The notes: generated from the letters alone by a model not told the origin. Counted from the first letter of the stretch, positions 24,556 to 32,821 are shown. The stretch: 64,000 nt of DNA from Corynebacterium pseudopelargi (GCF_003814005.1 NZ_CP033898.1:682001-746000); one strand, 5' to 3'. Program-made: numbers and translations.

Positions 24556-24798
24556 CTAATCGTGATCTGGTTCGAGCACCTGCGAGCCATCGACGGTGCG
24601 CAGATTCTTTACTTCCTTCATCCGCGGCTGTGGGTCGAGCTTGTTGGCGATCGTCTTGCGCGTGACCTGCACGGCCTTTTTGGTCACCGGCGATTTCACT
24701 GCGGCATTGGTGGCCTTTTTAATCTGGTCATAGCGTTTGCGCCCGGCTTTTGTGCCAAAGACGTATCCTGCTGCGGCTCCAACCACAAATTGGATCAT
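24556..24798 (-). CDS. Small conserved membrane-associated protein (YtxH-like)
   Basis: The 80-residue protein has one N-terminal hydrophobic segment, 'MIQFVVGAAAGYVFGTKAGRKRYDQIKKA', followed by a basic, Lys/Arg/Asn-rich tail. The G-x-x-x-G-T-K-A-G-R-x-R-Y pattern is common to actinobacterial YtxH-like proteins. AAAGGGAG precedes the ATG at 24798, so the longer upstream frame (to 24909) is not used. Function unknown. Confidence 0.82.
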   Translation of the reverse strand: MIQFVVGAAAGYVFGTKAGRKRYDQIKKATNAAVKSPVTKKAVQVTRKTIANKLDPQPRMKEVKNLRTVDGSQVLEPDHD

Positions 24799-24916
24799 TG
24801 GCTCCCTTTCTTCTGCTGCTAACTGCCCACACCTTACCCAATTGCGCCGGCCGTATGCATTTTCTTGCACGTAGTGAGCTTGTCGACGCCACCCGTGCTC
24901 ACTCCACACGCCTCTT

Positions 24917-26518
24917 TTAGGCTTCAGCGTCCTGCTTGGCGTAGCGGCGCAGCACCAGTGCGGCCACTAACCCAAGGGCGAGGAAGACCACTGCTGCAAA
25001 GAGACTGACCTTGGTGGCCTGGGCAAAGGAGGTGATGAGGGGGTCGAGAATTTCTGGCGGCGTGTTGCTTGCCCGCATCTGAATCAGCGCGCTGCCGGCG
25101 CTTTCTTTCACGGCTTCGGTCATGGATGCTGCAGGACCTTGCACCTGAGCAAGATAATGGCTCAAGCTCACCGAAAGTACTGAGCCCATCAGTGCAGCAC
25201 CCAGGGCGCTGCCGATTTGGCGCACCGCCGATTGGGTGGCAGAACCTTGGCCGGAGACCTTGGCTGGGATATCGCCAAGCACCACGCTGGTTAATTGGGC
25301 AGAGGCCAGGCCAAGGCCGATGCCATAGATGATCAAGGCGACGCAAATCAGCCAAATGGGCTGGTTTCTGCCCTCTTCTGCCGCAAGCTGCAAGGTGCCG
25401 AATACTTCAAGGCCAAGGCCTACAAGCACGGTGCCAGAAGCGCCGATGCGTGCGGCAATATGCCGAGCCATCGCACCGGAGAGGAATGCGCCAAGGGCCA
25501 TGGCGGCAAGAACGAGGCCGGTGTCCATCACGCTTAATCCCATGGCGGATTGCAAGAACAAGGGCAGCACAAACACCAAGCCGAATTCGCCTACGGCCAC
25601 CATCATTGCGGCGATATTGCCCCAGCTAAAGGTGGCGATGCTAAACATCGACACATCCAGCAACACGGGCTGCTGTGCTGCTGCGCGGCGCTTTTCCACC
25701 CACACGAATGCGCTTAAGGTAACGGCCGCGATGAGCAGCGAACAAAGGGCAAGAGAGATCCCCGGTGCGCTGAGTGTGAATAAGCCCAGGTGGACGTCGT
25801 CAAGCGGGCGAAGCCAACCCAGCTTCGGGCCTTCAATCACGCCGAAGACCAAGGTGGCAAAACCGATGACGGAGAGTACTAAGCCTGGAAGGTCAAAGCC
25901 CTTGCCATCGCGATCACCTGCGGTATTGGGCACCAGGAAGATCGCGCCAAGCAGTACGAGGGCGCATAGGGGGACGTTGACTAAAAAGATCCACTTCCAC
26001 CCAAAGTGCTGGGTAATAAAACCACCGGCCAATGGCCCAAGGGCAGCCGCACCCGACATCACCGCACCCCACACCCCGAAGGCGGCGGCGCGGTCCTTGC
26101 CACGGAAGACGGCATTGACCGTCGATAGGGTCGAAGGCAGGATGAAAGCCCCGCCAATTCCTTGAAGGGCGCGCGCACCTAACAGCGCTGCCGTGCTTCC
26201 GGCCATACCCGCCAGCGCCGAGCCGAAACCGAATAACACCAAACCGATCACGAATGTTGTGCGGCGGCCAATGCGATCGCCTAAACGCCCGCAGGTCAGC
26301 AGCAGGGCGGCGAAAATAATGTTGTAGAGGCTATTGACCCACTGTGCGCTGGTGATGTCCATGTGTAGCGCATCGATAATCGTGGGCAGGGAAACGCCCA
26401 CGATGGTGCCATCGAGCACGATCAGGGCGAGGCCGAAAGCAAGCACCAGCAGCATCCACCATTTATTGGGATGCTCTGGGCCTTGGTGCTGGGAATCGGA
26501 GTGGGTGGGAGTGTTCAC
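24917..26518 (-). CDS. MFS drug exporter, DHA2 (EmrB/QacA) family, 14 membrane helices
   Basis: The product of about 533 residues is a proton-driven exporter of the 14-helix DHA2 family. Motif A is 'LTCGRLGDRIGRRTTFVIGL' and motif C is 'AALGPLAGGFITQHFGWKWIFLVNVPLCAL'. 'LIVLDGTIVGVSLPTIIDAL' is the first helix, with the conserved Asp. Substrates are probably amphipathic drugs or metabolites. The start is uncertain: GTG 26518, ATG 26554 and ATG 26578 are all in frame with weak ribosome sites. I report the shortest because homology begins just after it. The upstream frame is filled by a 12-bp tandem repeat that translates as repeated 'QRNV'-like units and is unlikely to be protein. Confidence 0.88.
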   Translation of the reverse strand: MNTPTHSDSQHQGPEHPNKWWMLLVLAFGLALIVLDGTIVGVSLPTIIDALHMDITSAQWVNSLYNIIFAALLLTCGRLGDRIGRRTTFVIGLVLFGFGSALAGMAGSTAALLGARALQGIGGAFILPSTLSTVNAVFRGKDRAAAFGVWGAVMSGAAALGPLAGGFITQHFGWKWIFLVNVPLCALVLLGAIFLVPNTAGDRDGKGFDLPGLVLSVIGFATLVFGVIEGPKLGWLRPLDDVHLGLFTLSAPGISLALCSLLIAAVTLSAFVWVEKRRAAAQQPVLLDVSMFSIATFSWGNIAAMMVAVGEFGLVFVLPLFLQSAMGLSVMDTGLVLAAMALGAFLSGAMARHIAARIGASGTVLVGLGLEVFGTLQLAAEEGRNQPIWLICVALIIYGIGLGLASAQLTSVVLGDIPAKVSGQGSATQSAVRQIGSALGAALMGSVLSVSLSHYLAQVQGPAASMTEAVKESAGSALIQMRASNTPPEILDPLITSFAQATKVSLFAAVVFLALGLVAALVLRRYAKQDAEA

Positions 26519-26648
26519 TTCCTTGAGTGTTCTCCGTGGCAAGCGGCAAGTCATCACCTGATGGGTTGATTGCTTCATACTCCACCGGATTGGCGTGGGC
26601 ACGTGGTGTGGGGATAGCCGATAGCGAAACGAACACCCCGCCATCAGG

Positions 26649-26720
26649 GGCTTGCGCTGCACATTGCGCTGCACATTGCGCTGGGAATTTCGCTGCACAT
26701 TGCGCTGCGAATGCTGCTGA
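26649..26720. repeat. Six-unit 12-bp tandem repeat between the MFS gene and a tRNA
   Basis: Units of 12 bases with consensus ACATTGCGCTGC run from 26649 to 26720. The units at 26661, 26673 and 26697 are near-identical; those at 26649, 26685 and 26709 are degenerate. The array lies in the presumed leader of the MFS gene. It may vary in copy number between strains. Confidence 0.75.
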
Positions 26721-26759
26721 GAGCAACCCAGGATGTGGCCGATGATGGCGGGGTGGATG

Positions 26760-26833
26760 TGGGGCCAGCGGGGCTCGAACCCGCGACCAGCGGATTATGA
26801 GTCCGCGGCTCTAACCGACTGAGCTATAGCCCC
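26760..26833 (-). tRNA. tRNA with CAT anticodon (elongator Met, or Ile2)
   Basis: The 74-base cloverleaf on the minus strand has acceptor GGGGCTA paired to TGGCCCC, D-arm 'GCTCAGTCGGTTAGAGC', anticodon stem GCGGA/TCCGC with loop CTCATAA (anticodon CAT) and T-arm 'GCGGGTTCGAGCCCCGC'. CCA is not encoded. Both elongator tRNA-Met and tRNA-Ile2 carry this loop; deciding needs the identity elements recognised by TilS. Confidence 0.93.
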
Positions 26834-26901
26834 ACAGGGCATTATAGAGTGCTTCTTCTGCATTCAAGAATTGGGTTCAAACAGGGTGATGAGCAGGTGA
26901 T

Positions 26902-26930
26902 TTGCCAGAAAAAACGCGGCGCTATATAGT
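26902..26930 (+). promoter_or_regulatory. SigA-type promoter of tRNA-Asn
   Basis: TTGCCA (26902-26907) and TATAGT (26925-26930) are separated by 17 bases; the mature tRNA begins 24 bases downstream of the -10. Confidence 0.6.
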
Positions 26931-26953
26931 TCTATTCCGTTGCGCAAGCACAT

Positions 26954-27026
26954 TCCGCCATAGCTCAGTTGGCAGAGCATTCGACTGTTAATCGAAGGGT
27001 CACTGGTTCGAGCCCAGTTGGCGGAG
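26954..27026 (+). tRNA. tRNA-Asn (GTT)
   Basis: The 73-base cloverleaf has acceptor TCCGCCA/TGGCGGA, D-arm 'GCTCAGTTGGCAGAGC', anticodon stem TTCGA/TCGAA with loop CTGTTAA (anticodon GTT) and T-arm 'CACTGGTTCGAGCCCAGTTG'. It is followed at once by a terminator. Confidence 0.96.
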
Positions 27027-27031
27027 CAGCA

Positions 27032-27064
27032 AAGAACACCCCAGATTTCATCTGGGGTGTTCTT
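27032..27064 (+). terminator. Terminator hairpin after tRNA-Asn
   Basis: A perfect 14-bp stem, AAGAACACCCCAGA and its complement around loop TTTCA, lies 5 bases after the tRNA. The right arm ends in TTCTT. Confidence 0.85.
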
Positions 27065-27133
27065 GTATTTCCTGAATACAGGTGTGGGGCAGTAAGGCCT
27101 TAGAGCATTGCCAATTGCTTATATGTTTTTCTT

Positions 27134-27147
27134 GTGTAGGACTACAC
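27134..27147. promoter_or_regulatory. 6-2-6 palindrome over the -10 of the SbnA-like operon, candidate operator
   Basis: GTGTAG-GA-CTACAC is a perfect palindrome whose right arm overlaps the TACACT -10 element, so a bound dimer would occlude the promoter. It does not match the DtxR iron box (odd-centred TTAGGTTAGSCTAACCTAA), so iron control by DtxR is not supported. Confidence 0.5.
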
Positions 27148-27148
27148 T
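27143..27148 (+). promoter_or_regulatory. -10 element TACACT, leaderless promoter of the SbnA-like gene
   Basis: TACACT is followed by 8 bases and the ATG at 27157, compatible with transcription starting at the start codon. Confidence 0.6.
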
Positions 27149-27156
27149 TAGAAGCC

Positions 27157-28215
27157 ATGTGCCAACCTGCACCGCAATCACCATCCACCCACGCTCCAGC
27201 GCCTTTGAACTCCTTAAACGAAGCCATCGGCGCAACCCCGTTGCTGCGCTGCTCGCGTTTAGAGCGCAGCATCTTTGATGGCCTCGCGCCAGGTGTGCGG
27301 GTGTGGGCAAAACTCGAACAATACAATCCCGGGGGATCGGCCAAAGATCGCACAGCTTTTGCGCTGGTAGAAGAAGCCCTCGACCAAGGCGTGATCGATC
27401 CGGACAAACCCGTCACGCTTGTAGAATCCAGCTCCGGCAACCTCGGCATGGCTCTTGCACGCCAGGCCATGCTGCGGGGTTGGGAGTTTCGTTGCGTTGT
27501 AGACCAGCGCACCAACGCCGCCACCGTCGCATCCATGCGAGCCCTCGGCGCCAAGGTGGAATTGGTCAAAGAACCTGATCCAGATACCGGCGACTGGCTC
27601 GCTGCGCGTAGGAAAAAGGTCGCTGAGCTCCTCGATCAACTGCCGGGTTCAATCAACCTCGATCAATACTCCAACCAGGCCGCCTTCCGTGCGCATGCCC
27701 GCACCATGGCAGAAATCGAAGCGCAAGTTGGCCGCGCACCCGATTGGCTCTTTGTGGCAATGAGCACCACCGGCACCATCGGCGGATGCCTGCGACACAT
27801 CGAAGCCAGTGCTGCTGCAACGCGAGCAGTTGGTGTGGATGCCGAAGGCTCAGTGCTATTTGGAGGCGTGCGCGCCAACCGATTATTGCCAGGCTACGGC
27901 GCTGGGGTAGTGCCGGAGCTTTCTGCCCATGTGCGCCCCTTTGCGGTCTCGCGCATCGTCGATATCGATGCCGTGGTGGCAGCGCGCGTGCTTGCTCGTA
28001 CCGAAGGGCTCATTCCCGGCGCATCCGGTGGCGCGGTGCTCGCCGCGGCCATGCGCTACGCGAAGCAATTCCAACAAGACCAAGACGTCGTGCTGCTCTT
28101 GCATGATGCTGGCTCAAACTACATGGACACCATCTACAACGACGCATGGGTCCAAGAACATCTGCATACCTCCCCAGCCGAGGTTGAAGCCCGAATCCAG
28201 GAGGCACTGGCATGA
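27157..28215 (+). CDS. PLP-dependent cysteine-synthase-family enzyme, SbnA-like
   Basis: The 352-residue fold-type II PLP enzyme has 'EQYNPGGSAKDRTAFALVEEA' (PLP-binding Lys63), 'LVESSSGNLGMALARQAMLRGW' (substrate loop), 'MSTTGTIGGCLRH' (phosphate cradle) and 'GLIPGASGGAVLAAAMRYA'. Relatives include O-acetylserine sulfhydrylase and SbnA, which joins glutamate to the beta-carbon of O-phosphoserine on the way to 2,3-diaminopropionate. The 'SSSGNLG' variant of the usual 'TSGNTG' and the fused decarboxylase partner downstream favour an SbnA-type role over cysteine synthesis; this is inference. It overlaps the next gene by 4 bases (ATGA). Start 27157 is set by the -10 element rather than the upstream ATG at 27082. 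Confidence 0.88.
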   Translation: MCQPAPQSPSTHAPAPLNSLNEAIGATPLLRCSRLERSIFDGLAPGVRVWAKLEQYNPGGSAKDRTAFALVEEALDQGVIDPDKPVTLVESSSGNLGMALARQAMLRGWEFRCVVDQRTNAATVASMRALGAKVELVKEPDPDTGDWLAARRKKVAELLDQLPGSINLDQYSNQAAFRAHARTMAEIEAQVGRAPDWLFVAMSTTGTIGGCLRHIEASAAATRAVGVDAEGSVLFGGVRANRLLPGYGAGVVPELSAHVRPFAVSRIVDIDAVVAARVLARTEGLIPGASGGAVLAAAMRYAKQFQQDQDVVLLLHDAGSNYMDTIYNDAWVQEHLHTSPAEVEARIQEALA

Positions 28216-30941
28216 AACTAGCCATCATCGGCGGCGGCCCGCGCGCCCTATTCGCCCTAGAAGAACTGGCACAGGTGGTAGCTGAGACCGACCTTAACGC
28301 CAGCATCGAGGTCACCGTTTTCGAACCCGGCACCCCAGGTGCAGGTTGGGTGTATCGCGAAGAGCAATCCGCCCACTGGCGGCTCAACGCTCCTTCCTCC
28401 ATTGTGCGCACCAACCTTGGCAACGCTGCCGAATACCTGGACACTAAGGAGGCGTTCCCGCCGCGTCGAAAAGTTGGCCAATTCCTCGCCGCCTCCTTCG
28501 AGCATCTCCTTGCCAATCTGCCCCCACAACTGCGCGTGCGCCACAGCAAAAAGCAGGTTGGCACCATTGAGCGCGGCGAGCAATGGCAAATCGAAGGAGA
28601 GCTTTTCGACGAAGTCCTGCTCACCACCGGCCATCAACATCATTGGGCCGGCGAATTACGCCAAGCACTGCACCCATACTTCGACTCACTCGAGAGCATT
28701 CCCGCCAATCAGCCGGTGCGTGTGCGCGGCGCGGCGCTGACCTTTATCGATGTCTGCCTGGAATTGAGCGAAGGCCGCGGCGGTCGCTTTGAAGGCGAGG
28801 GCTTACTTGAATACCACCCTTCAGGAAAAGAACCCTCCGCCATCATCCCCTTAAGCCGCTCCGGGCGTTTCATGGAGGTCAAACCCGCACCCGATAGCGC
28901 GCTTGCCGCACGGGTGCTGCCAGATCAGGAATTTCTTGAAGGGGAGATTGCTGCTGCGCGCGATATCGACACGATCAAAGCGATCCTTCGCCGCGCCGCA
29001 GCCAGCCTGCTTGCACACCCTGACGATGCCGCCATCGACGCTGTACTTGAAGGCCGTGATGATCACGGCGATGCAGTAGCGGCATTGCGAGACTCCTGCC
29101 AGGTAGCGCTCGGCTTGAAGGAGCCCTCGCCGGCTTGGGCTGTGGGGCATGCCTGGCGCACGCTTTATGCAGCGCTGATTGCCAGGGTGAGCTACTCCAA
29201 GCCCATCGAGGGCTTTGATGCCTTGGCGCGCACTTTGGAGCGGGTGGCTTTTGGGCCGCCGCCTATTACTGCCACGCGCGTGCTGGCACTGTGCGATGCC
29301 GGGATCGTTTCTGCCCCGGAGCGTCGCACATGCGATGAGGCAGATATTGATGCGGTGATTGCACCACCTGGGGTGCATCCTGCTTCGCTGGTAGCGCAGC
29401 TTATAAGCCTGGATGTGCTTGGTGTGGATGAGCAGACCAAGCAATTGCAATTAGGGCGCGCGGGGCAGTCGCTGCTTGATCCAACGGTGGCAGTGATCGG
29501 CCGCGATGCCGCCTCGGTGGTGCTTGGCCACGACACCTTGAATCGTGATCTGCACCCGGAGATCCGCAATTGGGCGCAGGCGGTGGCCGGCAGGGCCTTT
29601 GAGCGCAATATGTGTGCCACCGTGCCACTCGAGGCCCGGCTTGAGCCCTGGATGCTGAGCTTGCTTTCTTCACCCCAGAAGGTCCAGGAGATCGTCGATA
29701 CCTACGACTCACCCACCAATGTGGTCTACCCCGATGTGCTTGAGCGCAATGCCGCCGAGCTCGTCGAAGCTGGCAAGGCCCACGGCGTGGATGTTCGTGT
29801 GTTTTTCGCCCGCAAAGCCAATAAGGCACTGGCCTTTGTTGATGCTGCCCGCGACCACGGCCACGGAGTGGATGTGGCCAGCGAACGCGAATTATCCCAG
29901 GTGCTCGCCCGAGGTGTGCCAGGTGAGCGCATCATCTTATCGGCTGCAGTCAAACCCGACCGGCTCCTGCGCCTGGCCATCGACCATGGCGTGTGTATCT
30001 CTGCTGATTCGCGCGAAGAAGCCAGGCGGATCGAAGCACTGGCCAACAACACCCCCGTGCGCATCGCACCACGCATCGCACCTGAACCCGAGGTGCTTAT
30101 GCCCACCCGTTTCGGCGAGCGCGCCTCATTGTGGATCGAAGAAATGCAGCGCGGCTTCGCCTCCAACGTGCGCATCGCCGGTGTGCACCTGCACCTGCAT
30201 GGCTATGCGGAGGCCGATCGCAGAAAAGCCCTTGCCTACGCCTTTGAGGTGATCGACGCCGCGCCCGGCCAGCCGGAATTCATTGACATCGGCGGCGGTA
30301 TCCCGATGAGCTATTTGGATCACCCCAAACAGTGGCGCGAACTGCGCGAACGTCTGGGCACACCCGATTTCACCTGGAAACATGACCCGCTGGCTAACGT
30401 CTACCCCTTCTTCCAACGTCCGGTGCGCGGCCAGTGGCTCTCCGAGCTTCTCGACGCCGACGTTCCCGGCTATGGGCAAACCGCTGAAGCGTTCCGCTCG
30501 CGTGGCTTGCGCCTGCATGCCGAGCCTGGCCGCAGCCTGCTCGATGGCGGCGGAGTGATTCTGGCTAAGGTGGCCTTCATTAAACAGCGCAGTGATGGCT
30601 TGGATTTGGTAGGCCTTGAGATGAACCGCACCCAGTGCCGCACCACCAGCGATGATATTTTGCTCGACCCCATCCTGGTGCCCTGTGCACCAACGCGGGC
30701 CAATAGTGGCCTCGAAGCCTTTTTGGTGGGTGCGTATTGCATTGAAGATGAGGTGATTGTGCGCAGGAAGATGCGCTTTGAACACGGCGTGAGTGTCGGC
30801 GATGTGATCGCGATTCCCAATACCGCCGGGTATTTCATGCACATCCTCGAAAGCGCTTCCCACCAGATTCCTTTGGCCATGAATGTGGTGTACGACCCGG
30901 GTACAAAAGAGGTCCGCCTCGATGCCATTGATGCCCAATAG
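28212..30941 (+). CDS. Fusion of FAD/NAD(P)-binding flavoprotein and PLP-dependent decarboxylase (Y4yA/SbnH-like)
   Basis: The 909-residue protein has two domains. Residues 1 to about 475 are a flavoprotein of the FAD-NAD(P)-binding type: 'LAIIGGGPRALFALEEL' dinucleotide motif, 'VFEPGTPGAGWVYREEQSAHWRLNAPSSIV', 'EVLLTTGHQHHW'. Residues about 480-905 are a group IV PLP decarboxylase of the diaminopimelate/ornithine class: 'RVFFARKANKALAFVDAARDHGHGVDVASERE' (PLP Lys535), 'IAGVHLHLHGY', 'FIDIGGGIPMSY', 'LHAEPGRSLLDGGG' and 'YCIEDEVIVRRKM'. It is translationally coupled to the SbnA-like gene. The pair suggests a small pathway: build a diamino acid, oxidise an intermediate, decarboxylate. The product is unknown. 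Two exact repeat words (28463 variant, 28933) and 28611 fall inside it. Confidence 0.85.
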   Translation: MKLAIIGGGPRALFALEELAQVVAETDLNASIEVTVFEPGTPGAGWVYREEQSAHWRLNAPSSIVRTNLGNAAEYLDTKEAFPPRRKVGQFLAASFEHLLANLPPQLRVRHSKKQVGTIERGEQWQIEGELFDEVLLTTGHQHHWAGELRQALHPYFDSLESIPANQPVRVRGAALTFIDVCLELSEGRGGRFEGEGLLEYHPSGKEPSAIIPLSRSGRFMEVKPAPDSALAARVLPDQEFLEGEIAAARDIDTIKAILRRAAASLLAHPDDAAIDAVLEGRDDHGDAVAALRDSCQVALGLKEPSPAWAVGHAWRTLYAALIARVSYSKPIEGFDALARTLERVAFGPPPITATRVLALCDAGIVSAPERRTCDEADIDAVIAPPGVHPASLVAQLISLDVLGVDEQTKQLQLGRAGQSLLDPTVAVIGRDAASVVLGHDTLNRDLHPEIRNWAQAVAGRAFERNMCATVPLEARLEPWMLSLLSSPQKVQEIVDTYDSPTNVVYPDVLERNAAELVEAGKAHGVDVRVFFARKANKALAFVDAARDHGHGVDVASERELSQVLARGVPGERIILSAAVKPDRLLRLAIDHGVCISADSREEARRIEALANNTPVRIAPRIAPEPEVLMPTRFGERASLWIEEMQRGFASNVRIAGVHLHLHGYAEADRRKALAYAFEVIDAAPGQPEFIDIGGGIPMSYLDHPKQWRELRERLGTPDFTWKHDPLANVYPFFQRPVRGQWLSELLDADVPGYGQTAEAFRSRGLRLHAEPGRSLLDGGGVILAKVAFIKQRSDGLDLVGLEMNRTQCRTTSDDILLDPILVPCAPTRANSGLEAFLVGAYCIEDEVIVRRKMRFEHGVSVGDVIAIPNTAGYFMHILESASHQIPLAMNVVYDPGTKEVRLDAIDAQ

Positions 30942-30947
30942 GTGAGC

Positions 30948-30953
30948 TAAGCT
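30948..30953 (+). promoter_or_regulatory. -10 element TAAGCT, leaderless promoter of the TRIC channel gene
   Basis: TAAGCT is followed by exactly 7 bases and ATG 30961. The hexamer lies just after the stop of the fusion gene, so the channel can be transcribed separately. Confidence 0.55.
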
Positions 30954-30960
30954 ACGCGGA

Positions 30961-31677
30961 ATGCACAATGTAGATCCCCACGTGCTCACGCTGTATGAGA
31001 CGCTCGATCTTATCGGCGTGGTGCTCAATGGCATTATCGGCGGAACCATCGCACGTCAGCGCGATTTCGACCTGGTGGGATTTATTTTCCTTGCCCTGTT
31101 CTCCGCCCTCGGTGGCGGCATGCTCAGGGACGTGCTGATGGATCGCGGGACCGCTGCTGCCATTGCGAATTCCAATTACTTATTGCTGGCCATCGTCGGT
31201 GCCATCTTGGCGCTTTTATTCCATTTCGACGGCAAGCGCTGGGAGCTGTTTAAGGTCCATGCCGATGCAGTGATCCTGGGCGTGTGGGCGGTTACCGGTG
31301 CGGTCAAAGCCTTGACCTTTTCCATGCCGCTGACATCGGCGGTGTTGCTCGGTGTGCTGACTGCCGTTGGCGGTGGGATGATTCGCGACGTTGTCACAGG
31401 CCAAGTGCCCAGCATTTTCGGTGGCGGGCCACTGTATGCGGTGCCAGCGCTGGTGGCTGCTGTGACCATGGTGGTGTTTGCGCAGTTCGATTTGATCACC
31501 CTTGGCATGTTGCTTGCGGCCATGGCCGGGGCGGGGCTTGCCATTTTGGCGTATTGGAAGCATTGGATTTTGTTCCGCCCTTCGGATCTTCAGAAAATTT
31601 CGATGACGCCACGCCAACTCAACGCCCTAATTAAGCGCTCTGAGCGCAAGGGCTACCGCGAAGGCCGCGACGCTTAA
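30961..31677 (+). CDS. TRIC-family cation channel (UPF0126/YadS)
   Basis: The 238-residue membrane protein contains the duplicated UPF0126 unit. The first copy is 'GTIARQRDFDLVGFIFLALFSALGGGMLRDVLMDRG', the second 'TSAVLLGVLTAVGGGMIRDVVTGQVPSIFGGG'; each GGGMxRD turn is a hallmark. Prokaryotic TRIC proteins form trimeric K+/Na+-type channels with seven helices. The C-terminus is basic and cytosolic. It begins 19 bases after the flavo-decarboxylase gene but has its own leaderless promoter, so a functional link is uncertain. Confidence 0.92.
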   Translation: MHNVDPHVLTLYETLDLIGVVLNGIIGGTIARQRDFDLVGFIFLALFSALGGGMLRDVLMDRGTAAAIANSNYLLLAIVGAILALLFHFDGKRWELFKVHADAVILGVWAVTGAVKALTFSMPLTSAVLLGVLTAVGGGMIRDVVTGQVPSIFGGGPLYAVPALVAAVTMVVFAQFDLITLGMLLAAMAGAGLAILAYWKHWILFRPSDLQKISMTPRQLNALIKRSERKGYREGRDA

Positions 31678-31730
31678 GCCGGTGGGCACATTGCCCATCA
31701 CTGGTGGCTGTGCGGATCTCACCCGGCGCC

Positions 31731-31736
31731 TAGACT
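31731..31736 (+). promoter_or_regulatory. -10 element TAGACT, leaderless promoter of the serine hydrolase
   Basis: TAGACT is followed by 8 bases and ATG 31745; no ribosome-binding site is seen. Confidence 0.55.
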
Positions 31737-31744
31737 GGCAAGCT

Positions 31745-32554
31745 ATGAGCCTGCTTGCACCCTTTGAAGCGTTTCCTGTTGAGCATCTTGCTGCCGGAGT
31801 GATCACCGAAGGTAAGGAATACACCCTCGGTGATACAGACCGGGAATTTGAATTAGCCAGCGTGACCAAATTATTGGCCACCTATGGCTTCTTGCTGGCC
31901 TGCGAAGAAGAGGTCTTCACCCTCGATAGCCCCTGTGGGCCTGCCACCGTGAGGCACTTGCTTGCCCATGCATCCGGGGTGGGTTTCCGCAGCGATGACG
32001 CCACCCGCCCTGCAGAGCAGCGCCGCGTGTATTCCTCCTATGGCTTTGAGCTGCTGGCGCAGCAACTTGAGCAGGAAACACAGATGACGTTTGCCGAGTA
32101 CCTCCATGAGGCGGTGTTTGTGCCTTTGGGCATGGATGCGACGGTGTTGTGGGGTTCGCCCGGCCATGAGGCGCGCTCCACCCTTAGCGATATGTTGCGC
32201 TTTGCCCATGAGCTGATCGATCCTCAGCTTTTACACCCAAGCACCTTGGAGCAGGCCTTTGAGGTGCAATTTCCCACCCTTGACGGGGTAGTGCCTGGCT
32301 ATGGCATGCAAAAGCCCTGCCCCTGGGGTTTGGGTTTTGAAATCAAGGGCGAAAAATCTCCGCACTGGACGGGAGCGGAGATGCCTCAGGATACGGTTGG
32401 CCACTTCGGGCAATCGGGGACGTTTTTGTGGCTGGCGCCGAAGCAACGCCGAGCGGCGGTGATGTTAAGCGATCGCGACTTCGGCGCTTGGGCCAAGCCG
32501 CTGTGGCAAGAAACCAACGATGCGCTTTGGCAGTCCCTGCAGGAAGGCAAGTAA
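31745..32554 (+). CDS. Beta-lactamase-family serine hydrolase (class C/EstB-like), cytoplasmic
   Basis: The 269-residue protein has the S-x-x-K motif 'LASVTKLLATYG' (nucleophile Ser), a Tyr-containing second motif 'RVYSSYGFELLAQQLEQE' and the third motif 'HFGQSGTFLW' in place of KTG. No signal peptide is evident, so it acts in the cytoplasm, more like esterases or peptidases of this fold than like beta-lactamases. It is shorter than classic AmpC (about 360). The start 31745 is set by the leaderless promoter; an upstream in-frame start at 31682 is rejected. Confidence 0.88.
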   Translation: MSLLAPFEAFPVEHLAAGVITEGKEYTLGDTDREFELASVTKLLATYGFLLACEEEVFTLDSPCGPATVRHLLAHASGVGFRSDDATRPAEQRRVYSSYGFELLAQQLEQETQMTFAEYLHEAVFVPLGMDATVLWGSPGHEARSTLSDMLRFAHELIDPQLLHPSTLEQAFEVQFPTLDGVVPGYGMQKPCPWGLGFEIKGEKSPHWTGAEMPQDTVGHFGQSGTFLWLAPKQRRAAVMLSDRDFGAWAKPLWQETNDALWQSLQEGK

Positions 32555-32658
32555 CGCCACCGGGTTGAGCGTGAACCCCCGGTTTCGAGCTCAACTTTAA
32601 CTTGAGTAAATGGGGGTGTGAAGTGTGCGTTGAGGGTTGTTGGTGGGGGTGAAGTTAA

Positions 32659-32820
32659 GTGAGAATCGTCGTGCATATCCAAGGTGCACGAGTGATCGTT
32701 GGGGAAGACGAACTCTCGTCTTCTCACCGTCATGTCCTCAAAAAAACAGCTACGCCCACACAGGCTGCCAGGCTGATGGATATGAAGGTGAGCCGCGCAT
32801 ACCTTTGGAGTACTACGAGC
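32659..32820 (+). pseudogene. Possible remnant of an excisionase-type (HTH_17) antitoxin
   Basis: This frame encodes 'ELSSSHRHVLKKTATPTQAARLMDMKVSRAYL', resembling the start of MerR/excisionase-like antitoxins ('LTTQQAADLLGVSRPYLVKLL'). After 'SRAYL' the similarity ends, and no toxin gene follows. An inverted repeat CTCAA-N7-TTGAG at 32590-32606 upstream could be the old operator. The interval 32555-32658 otherwise holds only a weak hairpin near 32559-32583. The assignment rests on a short match. Confidence 0.4.
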
Positions 32821-32821
32821 A

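Noticed and set aside
26519..26698. 60-residue N-terminal extension of the MFS exporter
   Set aside because: Its beginning is translated tandem repeat and it lacks a ribosome-binding site.
27125..27150. DtxR iron box upstream of the SbnA-like gene
   Set aside because: The palindrome has an even centre and lacks the AGGTTAG half-site.
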